A stretch of 11,503 bases of DNA from Nitrospiraceae bacterium UBA2166 (GTDB taxonomy: Bacteria; Nitrospirota; Nitrospiria; Nitrospirales; UBA2166): the NCBI GenBank assembly GCA_002328825.1, contig DCWI01000023.1, positions 1 through 11,503 on the forward strand, in the 5' to 3' direction. How positions within the stretch are numbered: position 1 is the stretch's first letter; each line of letters opens with the position of its first letter. The notes beneath the pieces are model-generated. The model made no database searches. It was not told where the DNA came from and saw only the letters and a program-made list of their open reading frames with translations. A program made the translations under genes and the position numbers. Below, piece by piece: positions 1 to 6,155 of the stretch.

Positions 1-45
1 TGGGGCTTTGGCAAAGATGACGAAAGCCCGTTTTGGTAACGCCAT
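1..45 (-). CDS. TIGR04282/DUF2064-type glycosyltransferase, 5' end only
   Basis: Only the first 15 codons are in the window; the gene runs off the left edge. Its ATG shares one base with the TAA of the upstream glycosyltransferase (TAATG), a typical translational-coupling junction. The peptide starts MALPKRAFVIFAKAP, which matches the usual N-terminus of DUF2064 proteins: a hydrophobic strand followed by F-A-K/R-A-P, the nucleotide-binding start of a GT-A fold. In known genomes TIGR04282 proteins often sit beside TIGR04283 proteins, exactly the neighbour seen here, and that supports the call despite the short length. Both families were first named as radical-SAM/selenodomain-associated transferases and are now often labelled arsenosugar-biosynthesis transferases; the real substrate here is unknown. 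Confidence 0.7.
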   Translation of the reverse strand, partial: MALPKRAFVIFAKAP

Positions 46-731
46 TATCGAATATCCTTGTAGAGCTGTTTTAGCCGTTCTGGCGCAATACCGATAAAAA
101 ACAAAAATCGGAATATCCACATTAACAATATAGTGTACACAACCCCATCAGTCTTCCAGCGGCGCGCTGAAGTAATTACGCATGATTGAAGCATTGCAAT
201 GGCACCCTGTGTTTTAAGGCGTCGAGTCAAATCAATATCTTCCATCAGCGGAATATCCGCATACCCTCCCATCGATTGAAATACATCACGGCGCACAAAT
301 ATCGCCTGATCACCCGTTGCAATGCGCGTAAGACGTGATCGTAAATTTACCATTCTGCACACGATCCAAAGCAGGCCAGTATCATGGTCTGTACGAGCAT
401 CAAAACGCCCGCCAATAATGGCAGGGTCGGAAAGTGCATCACGAATGTCCTGAAACGCTGTTTTGGGAAGCAGGGTATCGGAGTGGAGAAAGAGCAACAC
501 ATCGCCAGTGGCCTCTCTTGCCCCAACATTCATCTGACCTGCACGGCTTGGAGCACTTGTGATGACGCGTGCGCGATCTCTCACAAGTGTTTGGGTTTGA
601 TCCTGACTCCCTCCATCCACCACCAAAACTTCAAGGGTGATCCCATCATTTGTTGATGCGTAGATGAACGCAAGAGTTTGATCGATCGTAGATTCTTCGT
701 TGAGAGTTGGGATGATAACCGAGATGGTCAC
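45..731 (-). CDS. Family 2 glycosyltransferase, TIGR04283 type
   Basis: A 228-residue GT-A glycosyltransferase expected to move a sugar from a nucleotide donor to an unknown acceptor. Visible motifs in order are the N-terminal SVIIPTLNEE strand, VVDGGSQDQT for nucleotide binding, FLHSDT (the DxD-like metal site), GDQAIFVRR, PLMEDIDL with the catalytic-type ED, and RRW near the end. A hydrophobic stretch close to the C-terminus suggests membrane association. The start is taken as GTG at 731, because the family begins directly with the SVIIP strand. An upstream in-frame ATG at 920 would add 63 residues lying inside the membrane-protein gene and not resembling the family. No strong ribosome binding site precedes the GTG, but the preceding stop is only 16 bases away, so coupling is likely. 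It overlaps the next gene by one base. Confidence 0.88.
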   Translation of the reverse strand: MTISVIIPTLNEESTIDQTLAFIYASTNDGITLEVLVVDGGSQDQTQTLVRDRARVITSAPSRAGQMNVGAREATGDVLLFLHSDTLLPKTAFQDIRDALSDPAIIGGRFDARTDHDTGLLWIVCRMVNLRSRLTRIATGDQAIFVRRDVFQSMGGYADIPLMEDIDLTRRLKTQGAIAMLQSCVITSARRWKTDGVVYTILLMWIFRFLFFIGIAPERLKQLYKDIR

Positions 732-747
732 GGAACACGAACAAACA

Positions 748-1101
748 CTACCTGTTTTCTTTTTTGTCAGTCGATACGAAGGCATAAATCCCTCCGACCG
801 CGGCAATGAAGAACAGAATCTGCTTATGCCACAACACAACTTCCCCGTTAACAAGAATTGCAATGTCAAGAAAAACAGCAATGCCAATGACGATCCATCG
901 AGACCAATGTGAAAACACACTATGCACAGTAAAGATAATGCCAGCGATAAACATCAAGAAGGGAGTAATCCCTACTTCAAACATCGGACTCGAAAGAGAG
1001 AGAAGCACAGGAATAAACCCGACAAATAAGAGAACAAACCCAAGAATTCTCTCGACGGCAAGAATATGGTCAGGTTCTTGACGAGACTGGCCGGTGTCCA
1101 T
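748..1101 (-). CDS. Small four-helix membrane protein of unknown function
   Basis: I do not recognise the family. The 117-residue product has a short polar N-terminus, then four hydrophobic segments: roughly residues 18-40, 45-65, 69-92 and 96-111. It ends in a basic/acidic tail (TDKKENR). It is therefore predicted to be an integral inner-membrane protein with both ends on the same side. ATG at 1101 is chosen over the upstream ATG at 1134 because AAGGGAG at 1106-1112 sits four bases before it. This start lies inside the kamA-family gene, a 32-base overlap, while the stop is 16 bases before the glycosyltransferase start. The position suggests co-expression with both, perhaps as a membrane partner of the transferases. 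No catalytic motif is visible. Confidence 0.75.
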   Translation of the reverse strand: MDTGQSRQEPDHILAVERILGFVLLFVGFIPVLLSLSSPMFEVGITPFLMFIAGIIFTVHSVFSHWSRWIVIGIAVFLDIAILVNGEVVLWHKQILFFIAAVGGIYAFVSTDKKENR

Positions 1102-2239
1102 TTGTCTCCCTTGTATATGGGTGTGCCACAGCAAGTTTTTTATCAGTTAGCTGTTTGTTAGCCTCATTCCCATTTTTGGAATATACCGCTACAAGACTAT
1201 CTTGTGGCTGTGGATAGGAAAAAGTTTTGTCCTCATAGTTTTTCAGCGTTACTTGCTGATCATCAATCTGCACAAGATATCCATCAGGAAGAAGAGGTAT
1301 TTTCCCACCCCCATCAGGCGCATCAATGACAAAGTGTGGTACGGCCATCCCACTGGTATGGCCTTGCATTGATTGAATGATATTCATACCACACTCTACT
1401 GGTGTACGAAAATGATTTGCGCCGCGTGTAGTATCGGCTTGATAGAGGTAATACGGACGAATCCGAGCTTTCAACAGCGCATGCATCAGACGCTTCATCG
1501 TCTCGTGATCATCATTGACACCATTCAATATGACCGTTTGTGCTCCCAAAGGCACTCCAGCGTCAGCTAGCATTCCGCAGGCTTTCTGAACTTCCAATGT
1601 CAATTCACCTGGGTGATTGAAATGCAGGTTCATAAAAATAGGATGATATTTTCTGAGCATTTCACACAGTGACGAAGTAATGCGTTCCGGAAGCGACCCT
1701 GGAACACGTGTTCCGATTCGAATCAATTCAAGATGAGGGATTTCACGAAGAAGGTTGAGTATTTTCTCAAGAAGACGATCTGGAAGCAGGAGAGGGTCTC
1801 CACCAGAAAGAATAACATCGCGAATCTCCGTGTGTTCTCGGATATAGCTAATAGCGCGATCAATTTCCCCTTTTTTGAGAAACCCAGATTTCCCGACAAG
1901 CCTCTTTCGTGTACAAAACCGGCAATAAATAGGACATTGGTTCGTCACCATAAACAAAACACGATCTGGATACCTGTGAACCAGATGTGGAACAGGGCTA
2001 TCAACATCCTCATGCAGGGGATCATCGCTAGCCTCATCAGTGAGTTCTTCAGGAATAGGCACAACCTGCCGCCAAAACGGGTCGCCTTTTTCTTTGATGA
2101 GCTTCATCCACATTGGGGTGATACGCATCGGAAATTCCTTAACAACCTCCTCGATCGATGTTGCTTCAACATCAAGCCATTTTTCAAGATCAGCGGGCTT
2201 GACGATGCTTTGCATGAGTACCTGCTTCCATGCTTCCAT
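1070..2239 (-). CDS. kamA: KamA-family radical SAM aminomutase (lysine 2,3-aminomutase-like)
   Basis: This 389-residue protein belongs to the PLP-dependent radical SAM aminomutases, which move the alpha-amino group of an amino acid to the beta carbon. The [4Fe-4S] motif is C102-x3-C106-x2-C109 followed by TRKR, with R111 at the place of the substrate-carboxylate arginine. SGGDPL at 145-150 is the SAM-binding glycine loop. K313 in the GGGK motif is the PLP lysine. D269 and D306 lie 44 and 7 residues before it, the same spacing as the two lysine-binding aspartates of the clostridial enzyme, so lysine is the likeliest substrate. The zinc cysteines of that enzyme are absent (D244 where one is expected, no C-terminal CxCxxC). 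ATG at 2239 has AGGAG six bases upstream. An EpmB-like role is possible, but no epmA or efp is nearby. Confidence 0.9.
   Translation of the reverse strand: MEAWKQVLMQSIVKPADLEKWLDVEATSIEEVVKEFPMRITPMWMKLIKEKGDPFWRQVVPIPEELTDEASDDPLHEDVDSPVPHLVHRYPDRVLFMVTNQCPIYCRFCTRKRLVGKSGFLKKGEIDRAISYIREHTEIRDVILSGGDPLLLPDRLLEKILNLLREIPHLELIRIGTRVPGSLPERITSSLCEMLRKYHPIFMNLHFNHPGELTLEVQKACGMLADAGVPLGAQTVILNGVNDDHETMKRLMHALLKARIRPYYLYQADTTRGANHFRTPVECGMNIIQSMQGHTSGMAVPHFVIDAPDGGGKIPLLPDGYLVQIDDQQVTLKNYEDKTFSYPQPQDSLVAVYSKNGNEANKQLTDKKLAVAHPYTRETNGHRPVSSRT
1106..1112 (-). promoter_or_regulatory. Ribosome binding site of the membrane protein
   Basis: AAGGGAG lies four bases upstream of the ATG at 1101 and inside the 3' end of the kamA-family gene. 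It decides the start in favour of 1101 over 1134. Confidence 0.65.
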
Positions 2240-2245
2240 ACGATT

Positions 2246-2250
2246 CTCCT
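2246..2250 (-). promoter_or_regulatory. Ribosome binding site of the kamA-family gene
   Basis: AGGAG (within GCAGGAG) stands six bases before the ATG at 2239. It is one of the clearest Shine-Dalgarno sites in the window and fixes the start. Confidence 0.7.
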
Positions 2251-2269
2251 GCAGTCAGGTTCAAGATCA

Positions 2270-2300
2270 TGTTCATGTGCTCTATATCAAAATGTGAACA
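2270..2300. promoter_or_regulatory. Inverted repeat in the spacer before the kamA-family gene
   Basis: TGTTCA at 2270-2275 and TGAACA at 2295-2300 are perfect 6-bp arms around an A/T-rich 19-bp centre. It lies in the only real gap (76 bp) inside the left-hand operon, so it could be an operator for an internal promoter. The arms are short and may be chance. Confidence 0.2.
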
Positions 2301-2315
2301 GATGATTCCGACAAT

Positions 2316-2564
2316 TCAAGATGATACTGGATTGGATTTTCCATATGTTTTATCAAGATAATCAAGGATATCAGGGGTTTCAGTGAGAATGGCTTCGCCT
2401 TCCGTCAAGACGGGAACATAGGTCTGGTTCGAAACTTTTTTAACCTGAATACGCTCAACATGGCTATCTGAAACTTTCACTTCATCGTACGCAATCCCAA
2501 GTGCAGCAAGCTTCCGTTTTACCAAAATACATTCGGGGCACCAATCTACTGAATACAGGATCAT
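2316..2564 (-). CDS. Small glutaredoxin/GST-N-like thioredoxin-fold protein
   Basis: An 82-residue single-domain protein of the glutaredoxin class. It has the first beta strand, a dithiol C9-P-E-C12 site, a TYVPVL segment with the expected cis-proline at 51, and ETPDILDYL before the last helix, where glutaredoxins and GST N-domains bind glutathione. It probably reduces a disulfide or a mixed disulfide with a low-molecular-weight thiol in the cytoplasm; the partner is unknown. Its ATG overlaps the TGA of the ATP-grasp gene (ATGA), so translation of the two is coupled. The kamA-family gene follows after 76 bases. The upstream ligase resembles glutathionylspermidine synthases, which makes a shared thiol substrate possible, but that is inference. 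Length is normal for bacterial glutaredoxins. Confidence 0.85.
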   Translation of the reverse strand: MILYSVDWCPECILVKRKLAALGIAYDEVKVSDSHVERIQVKKVSNQTYVPVLTEGEAILTETPDILDYLDKTYGKSNPVSS

Positions 2565-4075
2565 ATGCGAGATCTTACCGCGCAGGGAACAATAATTGCA
2601 TCCTTCATTCCATGAATAATTTTCTTGTCAAGGGGACACACCGTCGCCATTGTTGCACCAAGCTGAACGTCTACACCACGAACAAAATAATAGGGGCAGA
2701 GTCTAGTACGTCCTTTCATCCATTGAATGCTTCCGTTTGCTGGATCGGAATAGGGAAAAGTGACCCGCCGTCCATCATGAAATTCCTGAAGAACAAACGG
2801 AGTGTGAGGAAATGATTTGAGTGCTTGATCAAGCGCTATACCCCAGTCGTCTTGCGAAAGATCATGCCCCACAGAAACACCACGACTACCCCAGGCTAAT
2901 GGCGAAAACCCTGACGGTTTAATAACAAAACGCCGCTCTTTTTGTGTCAACCGTTTGAGTGCTTCCCAGTTTTGCACCGGATAACCGGCAATGGTCAAAT
3001 TTGGGATTGTTGCATATGGAGGAATTGGCCGCGGATCAAGAATCCACGTTCGTGGAATCAATGATTGAAGATGTGAGACAGACTCTTCCCCTAACTCCTC
3101 GATCCAATAGTGTTCAAGTGAAGGATGGTGAAAGAGCGCAAACCACATTTTTTCTTCGAGAAAAGCCTTAAATGGTGGAGTAACCGCAACTTTAGTTTTT
3201 TTGTTGCTATACATAATAAGTTCTGTCTTGGGAATATTTTTCAAATCAAACAGTTCAAAGAATCGATAAAGGACTGTGATATGGTGCGTGGTTCCATTCA
3301 CAGATAGACGCAACCCCTCTTCCGTAAAGTGAATCTCTTGCGGAGTTACAGCATAGGCCAAAAGGCCTGATTCTCGAAGTTGTGTTGCCAACCATGTCAT
3401 TTCAGAACGATAATCCTCGGCCTCCTCGGATACGACAATCGCCAGTACAATTGATTTTTCAATCACGCCTGACGAATTCGCGATATGCCGAATCATGTCT
3501 GCAAATCCGTTGATTATACCATTACGAGTTGTCTCCCTTTCCAGAAGACCTTCAGTATCACAATAAGCGTCTAACAGCGCCCCAGTCAGACCAAATCCGC
3601 CTGGAACAGCATCGAGCTCTGTAATCACAAATCCATTATCTGTCGGGATGATATCAGGACGAATGATGGATGGAAGAGTGTTGCGAAACCGTCGCATGCG
3701 ACTAAAAGAAACCAGTTCCGAAGGCTTTCCAATATCGAGATATTCCGAGATCCATGCAGGTTGATGCCCAGAAATACTCTTGCTATAGAGTGTGTTGCAG
3801 ACACGCATAAACGAATGGAGCACAGGGCCAAGCGCATTGAATACGGCATGCTCTTGGGGAGAAATCGTGAACGGTTCTAGCCCGATTCGCCAGTGCCGAG
3901 AAATTCTTTCCTTATCATTGCCAGCAGGTTCATAGAGCCCCGCATACGTGAGGTGGTCACGAACACGTAACGCGCGAAGACGAAGCGCCTCGCTATCTAA
4001 AAGGCTAGATTTGAGAGATGATTTGTGTTCTTGAACAAGCATAAATTCAAAGAGTTTTACACAATTACACGTCAT
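2561..4075 (-). CDS. ATP-grasp ligase resembling glutathionylspermidine synthase C-domain
   Basis: A 504-residue predicted ATP-dependent carboxylate-amine ligase, first gene of the left-hand operon. The arrangement follows the glutathionylspermidine-synthase/circularly permuted ATP-grasp type. RPDI...GFVITELDAVPGG at 139-160 corresponds to the D-G-x-KLLEYNADTP region. LYRFFELF at 269-276 corresponds to the KLYPWEW region, and TPPFKAFLEEKMW at 299-311 to the PPWKxxxSNK region. VIKP at 384-387 with GSRGV at 396-400 forms the ATP lysine and phosphate loop, and VLQEF at 428-432 the adenine hinge. The N-terminal 130 residues show no motif I know. No amidase domain is fused. The start is uncertain: ATG at 4075 or at 4042 (residue 12), neither with a clear ribosome binding site. 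Substrates are unknown; a beta-amino acid from the adjacent aminomutase is one possibility. The homology comes from motif reading, not a search. Confidence 0.7.
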   Translation of the reverse strand: MTCNCVKLFEFMLVQEHKSSLKSSLLDSEALRLRALRVRDHLTYAGLYEPAGNDKERISRHWRIGLEPFTISPQEHAVFNALGPVLHSFMRVCNTLYSKSISGHQPAWISEYLDIGKPSELVSFSRMRRFRNTLPSIIRPDIIPTDNGFVITELDAVPGGFGLTGALLDAYCDTEGLLERETTRNGIINGFADMIRHIANSSGVIEKSIVLAIVVSEEAEDYRSEMTWLATQLRESGLLAYAVTPQEIHFTEEGLRLSVNGTTHHITVLYRFFELFDLKNIPKTELIMYSNKKTKVAVTPPFKAFLEEKMWFALFHHPSLEHYWIEELGEESVSHLQSLIPRTWILDPRPIPPYATIPNLTIAGYPVQNWEALKRLTQKERRFVIKPSGFSPLAWGSRGVSVGHDLSQDDWGIALDQALKSFPHTPFVLQEFHDGRRVTFPYSDPANGSIQWMKGRTRLCPYYFVRGVDVQLGATMATVCPLDKKIIHGMKDAIIVPCAVRSRI

Positions 4076-4079
4076 GGGG

Positions 4080-4108
4080 ATACTACCATGTGCCTATTTC
4101 ACAGAACA
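4080..4108 (-). promoter_or_regulatory. Weak promoter-like boxes before the ATP-grasp gene
   Basis: Reading leftward, TTGTTC is followed after 18 bases by TAGTAT (4080-4085). Transcription would start near 4073, at the first ATG, which would favour the internal ATG at 4042 or a leaderless message. The match to the sigma-70 consensus is only moderate. Confidence 0.22.
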
Positions 4109-4129
4109 AGTAAGTAGCAAATCAGAGTC

Positions 4130-4142
4130 CCATGTGGCATGG
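4130..4142. promoter_or_regulatory. Palindrome in the divergent ATP-grasp/prmA spacer
   Basis: CCATG-TGG-CATGG is a perfect 5-bp inverted repeat in the 102-bp spacer between two divergent genes, where an operator would be expected. A second CCATGTG copy occurs at 4086-4092. The arms are short, so this is only suggestive. Confidence 0.2.
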
Positions 4143-4177
4143 TAACTTTGCGATTCCATCTAGCCTAGGGTAGGAAA

Positions 4178-5035
4178 ATGACCAATCAGAAGCGGTATAT
4201 TGAATTACAATTCCCTCTAGTGTTTGATGCCGGTGAAATTGTGGGATTTATCGATGTACCAGGCTTCGTTGGTGCATGGAATGATAACGGACAAACAAAG
4301 CTGTATTGGGATGCCACAAAATGGTCAGATAATGTCATTGAGCATATCCAATACGCCCTCAGGCATATTGGTGTGGATGATGCAAGTACCAAAATGCTGG
4401 TCAGGGAAGTTCCAGACAAAGATTGGAATGAGATATGGAATGCATCAGTTGTTCCAATATGGATAGGGCACCGTATTGTCATTCGACCATCATGGCATCC
4501 AGTGACAATGCCACAAAAAGGAATTGAGCTAATCTTGGATCCCAAGCAAGCATTTGGCACTGGCCATCATGCCACCACCCAATTATTAGTTGAGTGGCTT
4601 GACGAATTGATCAAAGGAGGAGAGGAGATTCTTGATATTGGAACAGGAAGTGGCATTCTTGCAATGGTTGCGCTGCGCTGTGGAGCGCATTCCGCTCTTG
4701 GCATTGACCCTGATCAAACGGCACTAGAATGCGCAACAGGATATGCAAAGGAAAATGGGTTCTCAACCGAGCTTGTCTTAAAGAGAAGCTCGCTCGCCGA
4801 GTTATGCACCACCCGAGTATTTGACGTGATTCTTGCCAATCTTGATAAAGATACCATCCTTTCCTCGTACCGCGCGTTCACAAAATTTATGATCCCTTCA
4901 AGGTCAGTATTATTGCTTTCTGGCATTCTCTCGGCCGATCGCCTCGAAATTCAATCCGCGTTAGTAGCAGAAGGATGGAGTCCTACAACGGAACGAGAAA
5001 AAGATGGGTGGATTGCAATGGCATTTAGTTCTTAA
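4178..5035 (+). CDS. prmA: Ribosomal protein L11 methyltransferase PrmA
   Basis: A 285-residue SAM-dependent methyltransferase that trimethylates ribosomal protein L11; E. coli PrmA is 293 residues, so this is full length. The N-terminal domain ends in DWNEIWNASVVPIWIG (82-97), matching the family's DWxxxWxxxFxPxxxG linker. The catalytic domain shows AFGTGHHATT at 125-134, the SAM-binding LDIGTGSGILA at 152-162, GIDPD at 175-179, and VILANL at 217-222 in place of the family's NILANxL. SGIL at 248-251 closes the fold. The ATG at 4178 is preceded by GGGTAGG, a moderate ribosome binding site. It is divergent from the ATP-grasp gene and converges on the acetylglutamate synthase gene with an 11-base tail overlap (5025-5035). 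I see no functional link to its neighbours. Confidence 0.92.
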   Translation: MTNQKRYIELQFPLVFDAGEIVGFIDVPGFVGAWNDNGQTKLYWDATKWSDNVIEHIQYALRHIGVDDASTKMLVREVPDKDWNEIWNASVVPIWIGHRIVIRPSWHPVTMPQKGIELILDPKQAFGTGHHATTQLLVEWLDELIKGGEEILDIGTGSGILAMVALRCGAHSALGIDPDQTALECATGYAKENGFSTELVLKRSSLAELCTTRVFDVILANLDKDTILSSYRAFTKFMIPSRSVLLLSGILSADRLEIQSALVAEGWSPTTEREKDGWIAMAFSS

Positions 5036-6155
5036 AATCAATTGGAGAGTGACGCGCATAATTAATTGCGTGAGGAATTTCAGCGACGCGAAGTCCTCGC
5101 CAAAACACATGCCACATATCATCCCGTATAAGACCGTCACACTGCTGCTCATACCATACAATAAGTGGATTATCAGCACGGCTTCGCCAGAACATTTGAG
5201 GAACATTTACATGAAGAACACGCCATAAATCATGCCCCACGCCTTCTCCACGCGCTTGCCGATCGACAATAAACTTTGTCAGGTAATGCCCAACTGGTGT
5301 GTTGGTGATAATAGCTATACCGCGGTAATCATCAACGAGATACAGGGCATGTATCGGACGTGTGAAGAAATCGTTAACGAGAGAGCGCCCAAACGAAGAC
5401 TCAATGAGTTCCTGAACTCGTGAGCAATCAACGAGAGTCATGTCGGTTACATGCGTAATAGATGATCCCAGTCGAATCAGTGTGCCTGCCCCGGTAGAAG
5501 TAAAAAGCTCACGCAAAAGATCCAAAGGTGACGTCACGGCAATAGTTGTTCGGCGATCAACCGTTTTAAAGAGGCGATTGACTTGTTGCAAGAGCGCCTG
5601 CTGGTGTGAGGGTAATCGATGTGGCATCACCAATGTTTCGTATTCCGTGGTCATATCAACAAGAGATAACACGGTGCCATCATTGGCCTGAAGACCGCTC
5701 CGAGTTCCCAAAAACATAATTTTCCGTGAATGAAGAAATTTCGCGAGGTTGGCAAGCAAGTCAAACCGGTGATCAATGGCCTCCACACTCTTCGAAAATG
5801 GAACGAGTACGATACCACCACCTTGAGCAACCTCCTGCACACGTGAAAAATCCTCTGCATTAACAATTGAGCAGGAAACGTGTGGCTGAAGGAGTGCGCG
5901 CATCGTGTTAGCGTAATGCCCCGATGTAGTTGGTGTCACCACCCCAAATACGACGATAGGAGTAAGTTGCAGTTGCGCAAGAAATCGCAAGTCAGCGGTC
6001 AACACCTCAGGAGTTTCCTCCATGACCGACTCTCCAACAACAATGATGGCAAATCGTTCTGGACTCTCACTTTTAAATAGTTTGAGATAGAATTCAGCCT
6101 CATCAGAACGCCCAATGCTAGAAAGAAATCTGATCACGAGATCGTGAGATTTCAT
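5025..6155 (-). CDS. N-acetylglutamate synthase with amino-acid-kinase-like domain (NAGS/NAGK type)
   Basis: A 376-residue protein that should acetylate glutamate with acetyl-CoA, the first step of arginine synthesis. Residues 1-230 match the amino-acid-kinase domain of the Xanthomonas bifunctional enzyme and of vertebrate NAGS: an RFLSSIG start and SPLDLLRELFTSTGAGTLIR at 209-228. Residues 236-376 are the DUF619 acetyltransferase domain, with the acetyl-CoA loop RGEGVG (302-307) and FWRSRADNP (322-330), whose R and N are conserved in this group. The kinase phosphate loops look lost: IIVVGES replaces I-K-V-G-G, and FGVVTP replaces HGAGP. It is therefore probably a synthase only, with the kinase fold serving in structure or arginine feedback. 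The ATG overlaps the deacetylase TGA (ATGA). A TCACGA/TCGTGA hairpin lies just after the start. Confidence 0.85.
   Translation of the reverse strand: MKSHDLVIRFLSSIGRSDEAEFYLKLFKSESPERFAIIVVGESVMEETPEVLTADLRFLAQLQLTPIVVFGVVTPTTSGHYANTMRALLQPHVSCSIVNAEDFSRVQEVAQGGGIVLVPFSKSVEAIDHRFDLLANLAKFLHSRKIMFLGTRSGLQANDGTVLSLVDMTTEYETLVMPHRLPSHQQALLQQVNRLFKTVDRRTTIAVTSPLDLLRELFTSTGAGTLIRLGSSITHVTDMTLVDCSRVQELIESSFGRSLVNDFFTRPIHALYLVDDYRGIAIITNTPVGHYLTKFIVDRQARGEGVGHDLWRVLHVNVPQMFWRSRADNPLIVWYEQQCDGLIRDDMWHVFWRGLRVAEIPHAINYARHSPIDFKN
6134..6147 (-). other. Hairpin in the first codons of the acetylglutamate synthase gene
   Basis: TCACGA and TCGTGA face each other with two bases between, or as a 5-bp stem with a 4-base loop in the mRNA. 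The hairpin begins eight bases after the start codon, close to the coupled ATGA junction, and could tune translation. A short stem like this can be chance. Confidence 0.3.

Noticed and set aside
732..920. N-terminal extension of the TIGR04283 glycosyltransferase from the ATG at 920
   Set aside because: It sits inside the membrane-protein gene and the family begins directly at the SVIIP strand, so GTG at 731 fits better.
1070..2239. Glutamate 2,3-aminomutase as the identity of the KamA-family protein
   Set aside because: Both lysine-binding aspartates are kept at the expected spacing from the PLP lysine; the glutamate enzyme has lysine and asparagine there.
1733..2305. Open plus-strand frame of 190 codons opposite the kamA-family gene
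   Set aside because: It lies wholly antisense to a clearly conserved aminomutase, has no recognisable motif and no ribosome binding site.
5025..6155. Possible beta-lysine acetyltransferase (AblB) to go with the kamA-family gene
   Set aside because: The acetyltransferase domain is the DUF619 NAGS type fused to a kinase-like domain, and its neighbour is an arginine-pathway deacetylase.
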